Shown in pieces: positions 7,429 through 16,884 of a stretch of DNA of 38,995 bases (within the stretch, counting starts at the first letter, position 1; each line of letters begins with the position of its first letter). The notes beneath the pieces are model-generated. The model saw only the letters and a program-made list of their open reading frames with translations, searched no databases and was not told where the DNA came from. This DNA is from Betaproteobacteria bacterium (lineage in GTDB: Bacteria; Pseudomonadota; Gammaproteobacteria; Burkholderiales; SHXO01), in contig SHXO01000018.1 of NCBI GenBank assembly GCA_009693245.1, positions 1 through 38,995 of the forward strand, given 5' to 3'. A program made the translations under genes and the position numbers.

Positions 7429-8436
7429 ATGAAAACCATGAACACGATGTTTCGCGTGTTGCGCAGTCTTCCCGCCGGGGAGTTACGCACCGCGGACCAA
7501 CTTTCCCAGGAACTCGGCATCACGCGCCAAGACGTAACACAGACCGTGGACGAGGCACGAGAATATGGCGTGGATATTCAGGCCCGCCAGGGCGGTGGCT
7601 ATGTAATCTCGGGCGGTATCGATTGGCTGGGTGTGCGCGAAACGCAACAGGCCATGGGAGATTGCGCCGCACGCTACCAAATCAGGATTCTCGATGCGGC
7701 GATATCGACCAACGATGAGGTGCTGGCCGAAGCGGTGAATCCGCCAGGCCGGCTGGTCGTTGCGGCGGAACTGCAATGCGGAGGGCGCGGGAGGCTGGGC
7801 CGCAGGTGGAATTCGGGGTTGGGAAACTCGCTGACGTTCTCCATTCTTTACCGCTTTTCCAAGCGAGGCGCCGCGCTTTCGGCATCCAGTCTCGTAGTGG
7901 GGGTTGCGCTGATGCGAGCTCTTAATGAATTGGGTGTGCGCGGCGCCCTGTTGAAATGGCCCAACGACTTGATCACGCCCGCCGGCAAGCTGGGCGGTGT
8001 GCTGATCGAAACCCATGGCGGCGGTGTGAGCGCCTTGCCTGCCATCGTGATTGGAATAGGGTTAAACGCGCGCTTACCCGATAAATTTGAGTCCGCGATT
8101 GGCCAACCCGTTGTGGATCTATACCGCCTTGGGGTTCGCGCCCCGCGCAGCACCATACTCGGTGTATGCTTACGCCATGTTGAGGAAACGATGGCGCGGT
8201 TCGAGGCGCAGGGATTCGAGAACCTGAGAAAGGAATGGACCGCGCATGCGGCGTATATTGGCCAGCCCGTTGTGTTGGCCCATGCTCATGGCGAAACACA
8301 GGCCGGCGTGATGGCGGGAATTTCTGAAGATGGAGCCTTGGTATTGGCGGCGGAAAATGGCCATCGGAAAATTTATTCCGGGGACATGAGCATGCGGCCG
8401 GCACAATCACCGCACAGTGGCTCGGCGCCATCGTGA
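7429..8436 (+). CDS. birA: Biotin--[acetyl-CoA-carboxylase] ligase, bifunctional repressor type
   Basis: A 335-residue protein that makes biotinyl-AMP and attaches biotin to the carrier protein of acetyl-CoA carboxylase. Residues 1-65 form a winged-helix domain (ELRTADQLSQELGITRQDV), as in repressor-type BirA. The catalytic domain shows GRGRLGRRW (119-127), the adenylate-binding loop, then KWPNDL (176-181) with the lysine that contacts biotin, and GVLIET. A small C-terminal SH3-like domain ends the protein. ATGs lie at 7429, 7438 and 7447 and no clear ribosome-binding site separates them, so the start may be a few residues later. The stop overlaps the start of coaX in GTGA, which suggests coupled translation. 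No biotin synthesis genes are present, so whether it acts as a repressor here cannot be told. Confidence 0.93.
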   Translation: MKTMNTMFRVLRSLPAGELRTADQLSQELGITRQDVTQTVDEAREYGVDIQARQGGGYVISGGIDWLGVRETQQAMGDCAARYQIRILDAAISTNDEVLAEAVNPPGRLVVAAELQCGGRGRLGRRWNSGLGNSLTFSILYRFSKRGAALSASSLVVGVALMRALNELGVRGALLKWPNDLITPAGKLGGVLIETHGGGVSALPAIVIGIGLNARLPDKFESAIGQPVVDLYRLGVRAPRSTILGVCLRHVEETMARFEAQGFENLRKEWTAHAAYIGQPVVLAHAHGETQAGVMAGISEDGALVLAAENGHRKIYSGDMSMRPAQSPHSGSAPS

Positions 8437-9164
8437 CCATACTGGCTATCGATGTGGGCAACAGCCGCATTAAATGGGGTTTCCACCATCAAGGCGAATG
8501 GCTGTCCATGGGTGCTTTGCCAAGAGCGGATTCCGCCCGGCTGGCGAGCGTGTGGGCGGACAGCCCGGCTCCGCACCGGGTGGTGGGTTGCAATGTCGCC
8601 GGCGAGGAGGCTGGGCAGGAAATCGGTCATGCCGTGGCGGCGCGAGGGTGCCGCGTGGAGTGGATCGTGAGCAGGGAGCGCCAGTGCAGCGTGGTCAACC
8701 GGTACGAAGAACCCAGCCAATTGGGTGCCGACCGTTGGGCCGCTCTCATCGGGGCGCGTAAACGAGTGACGGGCGGGTGTGTTGTGTTGAGTGCTGGCAC
8801 AGCCGTGACCATAGACGCCATGAACGCCAAGGGCGAGTTCTTGGGAGGAGTCATTCTTCCGAATCCCGCGATCATGGCCGAAGCCCTGGAAAGGCATACA
8901 GCAGCACTCAAACGCCAACCGGGAAAATTTCACTTGCTTCCCACCAATACGGCGGATGCGATCGCCACGGGTGCGTACCTTGCCGCGGGCGGTGCCCTGA
9001 ACCGAATCGAGCAGGCTCTGCGTGCCTTGGGCGAAGCGAGCTGCGAGATCATCATGACTGGCGGGGGCGCCGCGGATCTCCAACCTACGCTGGATAGAAA
9101 CGTAAAGCTGATTCCAAATCTCGTACTGGAAGGTCTGGCGGTCGCGGCGTCCCAGCAAGATTGA
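8433..9164 (+). CDS. coaX: Type III pantothenate kinase
   Basis: A 243-residue ASKHA-fold kinase that phosphorylates pantothenate, the first step of coenzyme A synthesis. The phosphate loop is IDVGNSRIKWG (6-16). GADRW (98-102) is the conserved G-x-D-R segment for pantothenate and metal, and SAGTAVTIDAM (120-130) is the second phosphate/adenosine motif, followed by GEFLGGVILPN. The length fits the bacterial family (240-260). It starts with GTG at 8433 inside the birA stop (GTGA). The pairing of birA and coaX is common in betaproteobacteria, so translational coupling is expected. A SPOR-domain gene follows after 2 bases. Nothing looks damaged. Confidence 0.93.
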   Translation: MTILAIDVGNSRIKWGFHHQGEWLSMGALPRADSARLASVWADSPAPHRVVGCNVAGEEAGQEIGHAVAARGCRVEWIVSRERQCSVVNRYEEPSQLGADRWAALIGARKRVTGGCVVLSAGTAVTIDAMNAKGEFLGGVILPNPAIMAEALERHTAALKRQPGKFHLLPTNTADAIATGAYLAAGGALNRIEQALRALGEASCEIIMTGGGAADLQPTLDRNVKLIPNLVLEGLAVAASQQD

Positions 9165-9166
9165 GC

Positions 9167-9814
9167 ATGCGCGCCGCGGTTCTGGTTTTCCTCATCTTCA
9201 ATCTTGCGTTGGCTGTCTTGCTCAAGTTCGGAGGCGCGATGACGCCAAGCAAGCCCGCGGCCGAGACACTCAACGCGCACAAGATTGAGATTGTTTCCTC
9301 GTCCGGCACCTAGATCGCGCGCGTTCCCTGCATGGAACTGGGCCCCTTTAACGGCGAAGAAGTGCTATCCGTGCGCCGGATGCTGGATGAGAGGTCCTTG
9401 AGAAGCCATATGTCCAGCCTGGAGATGCCGCTTCCCGCCCAATGGTGGGTATACATCGCGCCATTCAGTTCCTACGCCGGTGCCATGCAGCAAGCCAAGC
9501 GGCTCCAGAAAATGGGGATCAATGGATACCCGCTGTTCGATGAGAATAGCCCGTGGAAGCACGCCATCTCGTTCGGAGTATTCAAATCCGAAGAAGCGGC
9601 GCTAAGGTTGCTCGAGGAGATGAAGCGCAAGGGTATCGAGGGCGCGCGAGCGGAAATACGAAGCGTCACCCGCACCTTGTTCTACATGCGGGAAGCGAGC
9701 GCCGAGCGCGTTTCACAACTCGCGCGAATCAAAGCCCAGTTCGCCGGCGCCAGTCTCAGGCAGGTGAGTTGCCCCAGTTCCAGGAGCCTCGTGCCGGGGC
9801 CGGCGGACGAGTGA
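9167..9814 (+). pseudogene. SPOR-domain membrane protein split by an in-frame amber codon
   Basis: Starting at ATG 9167, two bases after coaX, the frame encodes a single N-terminal membrane helix (VLVFLIFNLALAVLLKF, residues 5-21) and a linker, then meets TAG at 9311-9313 (codon 49). The same frame continues to 9814 with PCMELGPF and a SPOR domain (WWVYIAPFSSYAGAMQQAKR onward, roughly residues 98-168). SPOR domains bind denuded septal peptidoglycan, and small membrane-anchored SPOR proteins after coaX are usual in betaproteobacteria. An internal ATG at 9332 has no ribosome-binding site and would give a SPOR domain without an anchor. One substitution such as CAG to TAG would restore the full 215-residue protein. 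It ends 13 bases from the convergent EF-G-like gene, with no terminator visible between them. Confidence 0.75.
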
Positions 9815-9827
9815 ACCCTTGCGCAAA

Positions 9828-11857
9828 TCAGTCGTCGTGCGCGGCCGGTTTGTACTGCGATGCCAATTGCGCTTGAATGTTAGGAGGCGCGGCATCGTAA
9901 TGGCTAAATTCCAAGGTATAGGACCCTTGGCCTCCGGTTAGCGATTTCAAGCGGGACTGGAAATTATCCAGTTCGGCTAGCGGCGCGCGCGCCGAGACTT
10001 TCATCAAGCCGTTGCTGCCGGCGTCATTGCCGCTGACTTGCCCGCGTTTGCCGGAAAGCTCGCCCGCGATGTCGCCCATGGTATTGGGCGGGGCGTAGAC
10101 GTCGATGCTGACGATGGGTTCGAGCACAACGGGCCTGGCCTTGCTCATGGCATCGAGAAAGGCCTTTTTGCCGGCGGCCACGAAGGCTACTTCCTTGGAA
10201 TCCACGGCGTGATATTTGCCGTCGTAGACGATGACACGCACGTCTTGCACGGGATGACCGGAGACGGGTCCCGCTTCAAGAGCCTGGCGCACGCCCTTTT
10301 CCACCGCGGGAAGATATTGTCCGGGGATGGTGCCGCCATGAATGTCGTCCACGAACTCGAAACCGCTGCCACGGGGAAGGGGCTCGATGCGTAGAAACAC
10401 CTCACCGAACTGCCCGGCGCCGCCCGTTTGCTTTTTATGGCGGTGGTGCCCTTCCGCCTTCGCGCTGATGGTTTCAATATAGGGGATACGCGGCGGATGG
10501 GTGGTGAGGGTGAGCTGGTAATTCTTTTCCATTTTTTCCAGCACCCGGCGAAGGTGTAGTTCGCCCAGCCCGCGAATCACGGTTTCGTGCGCGGTGGCGC
10601 TGCGCTCCACGCGCAGGCTCGGATCCTCCGCTTCCAATTTGTGCAGCACATCCATCAGTTTTCCCTCGTCGCCGCGCTTTTGGGGTTCCACGGCGAGGCC
10701 GAATACGGGCGCGGGAAACTGCAACGGCCGGATATGGATGTGGTCATCTTCCGGGGCGTCGTGCAGGACGTCACCGAAGTGCAGGTCATCGATCTTGGCC
10801 ACGGCGCAGATGTCGCCCGGAACAGCCTGATCCACCTCGATATGTTGTTTACCTTGTAAGCGGTATAGGTGCCCAATCTTGAACGGCTTGCGCGCGTCGC
10901 CCGCGAATAGCTGGGACCCCGTGCGTACCGTGCCTTGCTCCACCCGGAATACGCCGAGCTTGCCGATGAAAGGATCGATCTCCACCTTGAATACGTGCGC
11001 CAGCACATGCTTGCTGGCGTCTGGATCGGCCTGGAGCGGGTGAGCTTGCGCGCCCTCGCCCTTGATGAACATGGGTGGATTTGCCTCCGCGGGGTTGGGC
11101 ATGAGGCGGACAAGGATATCCAGTAGTAGATCCAAGCCGGCACCCGTTCGCGCCGAGACGAAGCACACCGGAACGAGGTGGCCCTCGCGTAGCGCTTTCT
11201 CGAAGGGCGCGTGCAACTGCTCCGAAGTGACATGGCCTTGGTCGAGGTAAACGGACATCAGTTCCTCGTCCACTTCCACGACCTGATCGACCAGAGCCGT
11301 GTGGGCTTGTTCGACGGACATCAACTCCGATGTCTCGGAGGGATCGAAGAAACAATCCACCGCCTTCTTGCCACCCTCCGCGGGCAAATTGACGGGCAAG
11401 CATTCCTTTCCATAAGCTTCTTGGATTCTCGCCAGGACTTGCTTCAGATCCACGTTGTCGGCGTCGATCTTGTTGACTATGATGAGGCGGCACAGGTTGC
11501 GCTCCCCTGCCCATTGCATCATGCGTCTGGATAGAAGTTCGGGACCATTCTGCGCGTTGATGACCGCGGCGGACAGCGCGGGGAGTGATTGTCCCAGAAA
11601 ATCCAGGTACCCCGGCGTGTCGATAAGATGAATGAGGGTATTTTGGTGGATCGTGTGCGCAAGGGCGAGTTTCAGGGAGTGCCCGTGGGTCTTTTCCATC
11701 GGGTCGTAATCGCACACGGTGCTGCCTTTCTCCACCGCGCCCGCGCTGGCAATGGCCTTGCTGCGTACCAAGATCTGTTCGATGAGGGTGGTTTTACCCG
11801 CGCCCCCTGGCCGACCATCGCAATGGTACGGATGTGCTCGCTCTGGAACTGCCACAT
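9828..11857 (-). CDS. EF-G-like GTPase (FusA2-type), with a one-base frameshift in the P-loop
   Basis: The natural start is the ATG at 11857, with GGAGGAGAG just upstream and the reading MWQFQSEHIRTIAMVGQG. Five G's on the minus strand (C's at 11803-11807) then throw it out of frame; a sixth would give VGQGGAGKTTL and 676 residues. The next frame, open from 11921 to 9828, carries the remainder: P-loop end GGAGKTT, IDTPGYLDF (G3), NKIDAD (G4), then EF-G domains II to V. It belongs to the EF-G-like group annotated as elongation factor G-like protein, distinct from the main fusA, and its role in translation is unclear. It is the last gene of the minus-strand block, 153 bases after the ABC transporter. 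The lesion may be real or a homopolymer sequencing error; without correction the P-loop lysine frame has no proper start. Confidence 0.82.
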
Positions 11858-11899
11858 GGTTCTCTCCTCCCAGATATGGCATGAACGAAAGCTTAGAAC

Positions 11900-11942
11900 C
11901 TGTAGCGAGCCTCCAGTTCAAGAAGCGAGGGGCTCGCTACAG
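11900..11942. repeat. 12-bp perfect inverted repeat between the ABC transporter and EF-G-like genes
   Basis: CTGTAGCGAGCC (11900-11911) and GGCTCGCTACAG (11931-11942) are exact reverse complements separated by 19 bases. No T-run follows on either strand, so it is not a standard intrinsic terminator. It may be a REP-like palindrome, an RNA stabiliser or an attenuator in the leader of the EF-G-like gene. Confidence 0.8.
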
Positions 11943-12010
11943 AATCCGTGCGGCCAGTATAGGACTGGGCAGGAGCAGGAGCAACCGGGACGTGCGCAAT
12001 GGCAGTCCCT

Positions 12011-13753
12011 TCACGCGGGATTGAGAATGAGGCGGCTGACATTGGAATCGCCGGGCCGAAGCTCAACCACTCTGGAGTGAAAGCGCGCCAGGTCCGCACG
12101 GTGTCCGATGCTGACGATGGCAGTGCTTGAAAGGCGCTGGATCAGTATTTGGTACATCTCTTCTTGGCTGGCATCGTCGAGGCTGGCGGTTGCCTCGTCC
12201 AAGAACAACCAGCGCGGTTTCTGCAAAATCGCACGCGCGATGGCGATGCGCTGCTGTTCTCCCCCTGAGAGCCGCATGCTCCAGGAGCGCTCCTCGTCCA
12301 AACGTTCGCTCAAATGGGGCAATCCCACGTCAGCCAAGGCGGTACGCAAAACCTCGTCGGGAAATGTGCCGGGAGACGATGGATAGGAAAGGGCGAGCCG
12401 CAAGCTGCCCAAGGGAAAGTATGGCCGTTGCGGAACGAAGAGGACGTCGAAATTCTCCGGCACATTGACTTGCCCTTGCCCAAAGGGCCAGATGCCCGCG
12501 ATGCTACGAAATAGCGTGCTCTTGCCGCAGCCGGTGGGGCCCTTGATGAGTAATTTTTCCGATGGTCTGATGGTGAAGGCCGGCGCGGCGACGATGGGAG
12601 ATCCCTCTGGCAGCCGGATGTCGAGATCCTTGAGAACGACATCCTTTTCCATACCCACTAGCACTTGCGGGCCCTGGGCTGTGGCCGATTCCCACTGCGC
12701 CTGGGCAAGGGACCGCCGGAAACCCACGATGCGATTGCTGGTTGCTTTCCACGTGGCAAGACCATCGAAGGCGTTGACGAACCAAGAGAGCGACCCTTTT
12801 ACCTGGCCGAAGGTGTTCGCGATTTGCATGAGGCCGCCCAGCTCGAAGGCGCCCGAGAAATAACGCGGAGCGGCCACCAGGTAGGGAAACGGCACGGCAA
12901 GTTGGACATACCCGTATTGCCACCATCCCACCAGCTTTTGCCGCTTCATCATCATCAACCAGTTCTTGACCACACTGCTAAAGCGCAGGTCGAACTGCTC
13001 TAACTCATGCTTCTCGCCCCGGTATAGGGCGACGCCTTCCGTGTTTTCGCGGAATCGCGCTAGACTGAAGCGGTAGTCGGCCTCATAACGCTGCTGGTCA
13101 TTGGTGATGGTTACTAGCGGGCGGCCCACCTTGAGGATCAACCAACTTCCAATCCCCGAGTAGATCAGCGCAACCCACACCATGTAGCCCGGGATGCTGA
13201 TGTCCAATCCTCCCACGGAGAACTCCAGGGGGCCCGACTGGTTCCATAACAAGCCCACGAAGGTGACGAAGGTCACCACGGCGCTTAGTAAACCCAGCGA
13301 GAGATTGAGCGTGCTCGAAACGAAAATTTTGAGGTCTTCGGCAATCCTTTGGTCGGGGTTGTCGTTTTGCTGGTCCTTTAATTGGAGCCGGTAGTAGGCG
13401 CGGTTGCCTAGCCAATCGCCCGTGACGGTGGTGGTAAGCCAAGTGCGCCAACGAATCTGCAGCAGCTGGGTAAGGTAGGTCGCGTACACAGTCATGATGA
13501 TCCACACGATGGCCAACACCATGAACCAGCCCATCTCCTTGAAGAAATCGTTTTTCGCCTTGTGTTGGAGCGCGTTGTAGAAGCGGTTGTACCAGTCGTT
13601 GAACAGTACTTCGACATAGACCAGAGCCAGCGTAAGCGCCAGTACGGAAACGAGCAATGCCCAAGCGGCTTTCTTCTGTTCTGACTTCCAAAAGGGTCCG
13701 ATGAGTCTCCACACATCGCGGCCAAAGGAAGAGGGTGGCTTGGAACTGGACAT
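12011..13753 (-). CDS. SbmA/YddA-type ABC transporter, fused permease and ATPase
   Basis: A 580-residue half transporter with an N-terminal SbmA/BacA-like membrane domain and a C-terminal ATPase; the homodimer would be the working unit. Membrane helices occupy roughly residues 30-60, 75-100, 150-175, 190-215 and 275-300. EVLFNDWYNRFYNALQ (about 48-63) is a strong family motif. The ATPase has Walker A GPTGCGKST (405-413), signature LSGGEQQ (495-501) and Walker B WLFLDEATAS (515-524). SbmA takes in peptides; the fused YddA and BclA-type relatives move peptides, cobalamin or unknown lipids, so the substrate is open. The start at 13753 is chosen because AGGAG lies 8 to 9 bases upstream; an in-frame GTG at 13771 is less likely. 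It follows rfaE2 by 48 bases. Confidence 0.88.
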   Translation of the reverse strand: MSSSKPPSSFGRDVWRLIGPFWKSEQKKAAWALLVSVLALTLALVYVEVLFNDWYNRFYNALQHKAKNDFFKEMGWFMVLAIVWIIMTVYATYLTQLLQIRWRTWLTTTVTGDWLGNRAYYRLQLKDQQNDNPDQRIAEDLKIFVSSTLNLSLGLLSAVVTFVTFVGLLWNQSGPLEFSVGGLDISIPGYMVWVALIYSGIGSWLILKVGRPLVTITNDQQRYEADYRFSLARFRENTEGVALYRGEKHELEQFDLRFSSVVKNWLMMMKRQKLVGWWQYGYVQLAVPFPYLVAAPRYFSGAFELGGLMQIANTFGQVKGSLSWFVNAFDGLATWKATSNRIVGFRRSLAQAQWESATAQGPQVLVGMEKDVVLKDLDIRLPEGSPIVAAPAFTIRPSEKLLIKGPTGCGKSTLFRSIAGIWPFGQGQVNVPENFDVLFVPQRPYFPLGSLRLALSYPSSPGTFPDEVLRTALADVGLPHLSERLDEERSWSMRLSGGEQQRIAIARAILQKPRWLFLDEATASLDDASQEEMYQILIQRLSSTAIVSIGHRADLARFHSRVVELRPGDSNVSRLILNPA

Positions 13754-13801
13754 GCGGGTTTCTCCTGGCACGGCTTCGCCGGTGAGCGAAGCGGCCTTTT
13801 C

Positions 13802-14290
13802 TTAAGATGACCGAATCTGCTTGACCAAACGCGTGGTCGAACGGTCGTGGATGAATGGGATGGAGTGTACGCGGCCGCCCCAGGAGAGCACCTCGCGCGC
13901 GCCAACGATGCTCTCCACTGGCCAATCGCCGCCTTTGACCAGAATTTGCGGCTGGCACAGGAGAATCAGCTTGAGGGGCGTGTCATCGTCGAAGGAGGTC
14001 ACGACGCTGGCGCATTCCAATGCCGCAATCACCGCCATGCGGTCTTCAAGAGTGTTGATCGGGCGGTCTTCGCCTTTGCCAAGACGGCGCACGGATTCAT
14101 CGCTGTTTAGCGCGACAACGAGGCTCGCGCCCAATGCCCGAGCCTGCGCGAGATAGGTGACGTGACCCCGGTGCAAGATATCGAAACAGCCGTTGGTGAA
14201 TACGATGGGCTTGGGCAAATTCTGGCAGCGTTGCGCAAGGCTCGCGGCCGCGGCGATTTTTCCCTCGAATGGCGGTGGGCTAGAGGCCAT
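13802..14290 (-). CDS. rfaE2: D-glycero-beta-D-manno-heptose 1-phosphate adenylyltransferase
   Basis: A 162-residue cytidylyltransferase-fold enzyme that joins AMP to heptose 1-phosphate, giving ADP-heptose for the LPS inner core. It matches the C-terminal half of E. coli HldE, so in this organism the kinase half must be a separate gene. Motifs: [14 protein letters not shown] with HxGH at 40-43, DRMAVIAAL (about 83-91), and [14 protein letters not shown] (about 118-131). The frame stays open to 14329, but ATG 14290 gives the family length and overlaps the stop of the MerR gene by 11 bases. GmhA, an earlier enzyme of the same pathway, is encoded 2 kb upstream on the same strand. Nothing looks damaged. 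Confidence 0.92.
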   Translation of the reverse strand: MASSPPPFEGKIAAAASLAQRCQNLPKPIVFTNGCFDILHRGHVTYLAQARALGASLVVALNSDESVRRLGKGEDRPINTLEDRMAVIAALECASVVTSFDDDTPLKLILLCQPQILVKGGDWPVESIVGAREVLSWGGRVHSIPFIHDRSTTRLVKQIRSS

Positions 14291-15203
14291 GGCTTGAGCG
14301 CCACTTTTGCAGCAACGCGGGGACGTCATTCATGTCGTGGAAGAATTCCACGCCTTGCACGAGCTTCTTCGTTCGTGCGCCGTTATTGCCGGTGGCCCAC
14401 ATGGCAATGCCACGCGGCATGAGGGAACGTAATTCCGACAAACCGCAGATGACATCCTGGCTAAAGGAGCCAAATGCCATGCCCACGATAGCCGCGTCGT
14501 GAGCCGCCGCCGCGCGTGCTATTTCCCTGCACGGCGTTTCTGGCCCGAGAGCAAGGCATATGGCCCCTTCCACGCAGCATAGCGCTTCCATGATGAGCAG
14601 CGCGCGAAATTCGCCGGTGAACGTCGCTAGCAGAACACGCGGTGCGCTCCCCTCATGCTGAATGGAATGAATGGCGCTGCGTAAGACGCCCTGAATATGC
14701 TCCGCGTAGAAATGTTCCTCGAATAATCGTAGATCGCCCCGCATCCAGCTACCGCGGACATGTTCATCGAGGGGCACGACAGTATCGAGCACGAAATGCT
14801 TCAACCCTTGGCGCATGAGCGCTTGCGCGAGCTGGCGGCGAAACTCGGCCACGTTGTGATCGCGTAATAGTTCGATGAAAATCGGCAGATCCTCTCTCCC
14901 ATCGTCCAGGGGCGTATTTCGAGGGCTAAGGGATTCAAGCGCGCCGAGGTCCAGGGAGATGATTTTGCCGGGCCGAAGGCCGCGCTCCATCAAGCGGCGG
15001 ATGAGGCGCAGTTTTTCCACCTGCTCGGCAGGGTAGATTCGCTCGCCATTGGCATCTCGTCCAGGCTGGGGGAAACCGTAGCGCCTTTCCCAAATGCGCA
15101 GCGTGTCCTTCGATAGGCCGGTTTCCCTCTCGGCGGCACCAATGCCTACCGCCTCGGTTGGGCCAGGGGCGAGCGGTATGGAAAGTTGTGATGTACGGGA
15201 CAA
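14280..15203 (-). CDS. MerR-family regulator with a CarH/LitR-like sensory domain that lacks the B12-ligating His
   Basis: A 307-residue transcription factor. Residues 20-65 are a MerR winged helix ([19 protein letters not shown]), the version found in MlrA, CarA and CarH. The second part resembles the cobalamin-binding module of CarH/LitR. A helical bundle carries W153-x9-E163-H164, exactly the W-x9-EH motif that packs against adenosylcobalamin. The Rossmann-like part follows, but where CarH has E-x-H-x-x-G it reads GEFRALL (Arg200 in the His place, Leu203 in the Gly place), and the residue after Trp153 is Met rather than His. B12 binding through His is therefore unlikely and another signal is plausible. 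The only possible start in this frame is TTG at 15203, since a TAG precedes it, and there is no clear ribosome-binding site. It overlaps rfaE2. Confidence 0.83.
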   Translation of the reverse strand: MSRTSQLSIPLAPGPTEAVGIGAAERETGLSKDTLRIWERRYGFPQPGRDANGERIYPAEQVEKLRLIRRLMERGLRPGKIISLDLGALESLSPRNTPLDDGREDLPIFIELLRDHNVAEFRRQLAQALMRQGLKHFVLDTVVPLDEHVRGSWMRGDLRLFEEHFYAEHIQGVLRSAIHSIQHEGSAPRVLLATFTGEFRALLIMEALCCVEGAICLALGPETPCREIARAAAAHDAAIVGMAFGSFSQDVICGLSELRSLMPRGIAMWATGNNGARTKKLVQGVEFFHDMNDVPALLQKWRSSHGL

Positions 15204-15255
15204 CTACTAGAGGAAGGCGAATCGCACGGCCATTAGTTTATCCCTGGCCAAGACC

Positions 15256-15833
15256 TTAGTCGACGTACTCGAAGACTCGCACTACTTTCAGTACGCCGGA
15301 TGTCCCGCGTGCGATTTCCGAGGCCATGTCGGCTTCGCGATGGGTGACCAATCCCATCAAGTACACGACGTTGTTTTCCGTCACGACTTTTATGTGTGTT
15401 GCCGAGAGGTCTTTCGTCACCACCAAGCGGCTCTTAACCTTGCTGGTCGTGTAAGTGTCGTTAGCCCGAGCGCTCATGGCGCTGGCGCCCGCCACGGCGG
15501 TTTCATTCTGCACGCTGCGAACGTTTTCGATACCTTTGACTATGTCCGCCAGGGCCGACTTGACCTCTTCGCTGGGAACTTCCCCAGTCAGGAGGACGAC
15601 GCGATTGAAACTGGTGGCGTTGACGTGAACTTGGTCGCCGTAGCGGTCCAGGATGCGGCTGCTCGTCTTGAACTCGATTCCCTGGTCCTCGACGTACACG
15701 CCACTGGTGCGCCTATCCTCGGCGAACATGTAACCCGCCGTGGCACCACCGGCCAAAATCACGGGAACACACCCCGCCAAGGCGGGCGCAAGCGCGAGAA
15801 AACTGGTCAAAATCCAACGCTGAACATATGTCA

Positions 15834-15834
<1 letters not shown>
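15256..15834 (-). CDS. Outer-membrane BON-domain lipoprotein (DolP/YraP-like)
   Basis: A 192-residue lipoprotein with a signal sequence ending in LAGC, giving a lipidated Cys22. Two BON domains follow: about 47-115 (ILDRYGDQVHVNATSFNRVV, LLTGEV) and about 125-192 (VKSRLVVTKDLSATHIKVV, VVYLMGLV), a dual-BON layout like E. coli DolP/YraP (191 residues). DolP helps keep the outer membrane intact and binds anionic phospholipid near division sites. The gene starts in the stop codon of the SIS-domain gene (TAATG), and the order lppC, yraN, SIS gene, BON gene matches the lpoA-yraN-diaA-yraP order of E. coli. Cellular role is inferred from this similarity and synteny. Confidence 0.88.

Positions 15835-16880
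<1,046 letters not shown>

Positions 16881-16884
<4 letters not shown>

Noticed and set aside
5689-9313. Amber codons being read as an amino acid (stop reassignment)
   Set aside because: Several intact genes end in TAG (the enolase-type gene at 3767, the unknown protein at 6672, the MerR gene at 14280, ftsQ at 35513, lpxC at 38989), and readthrough of these would add unrelated residues. Standard code with two nonsense lesions fits better.
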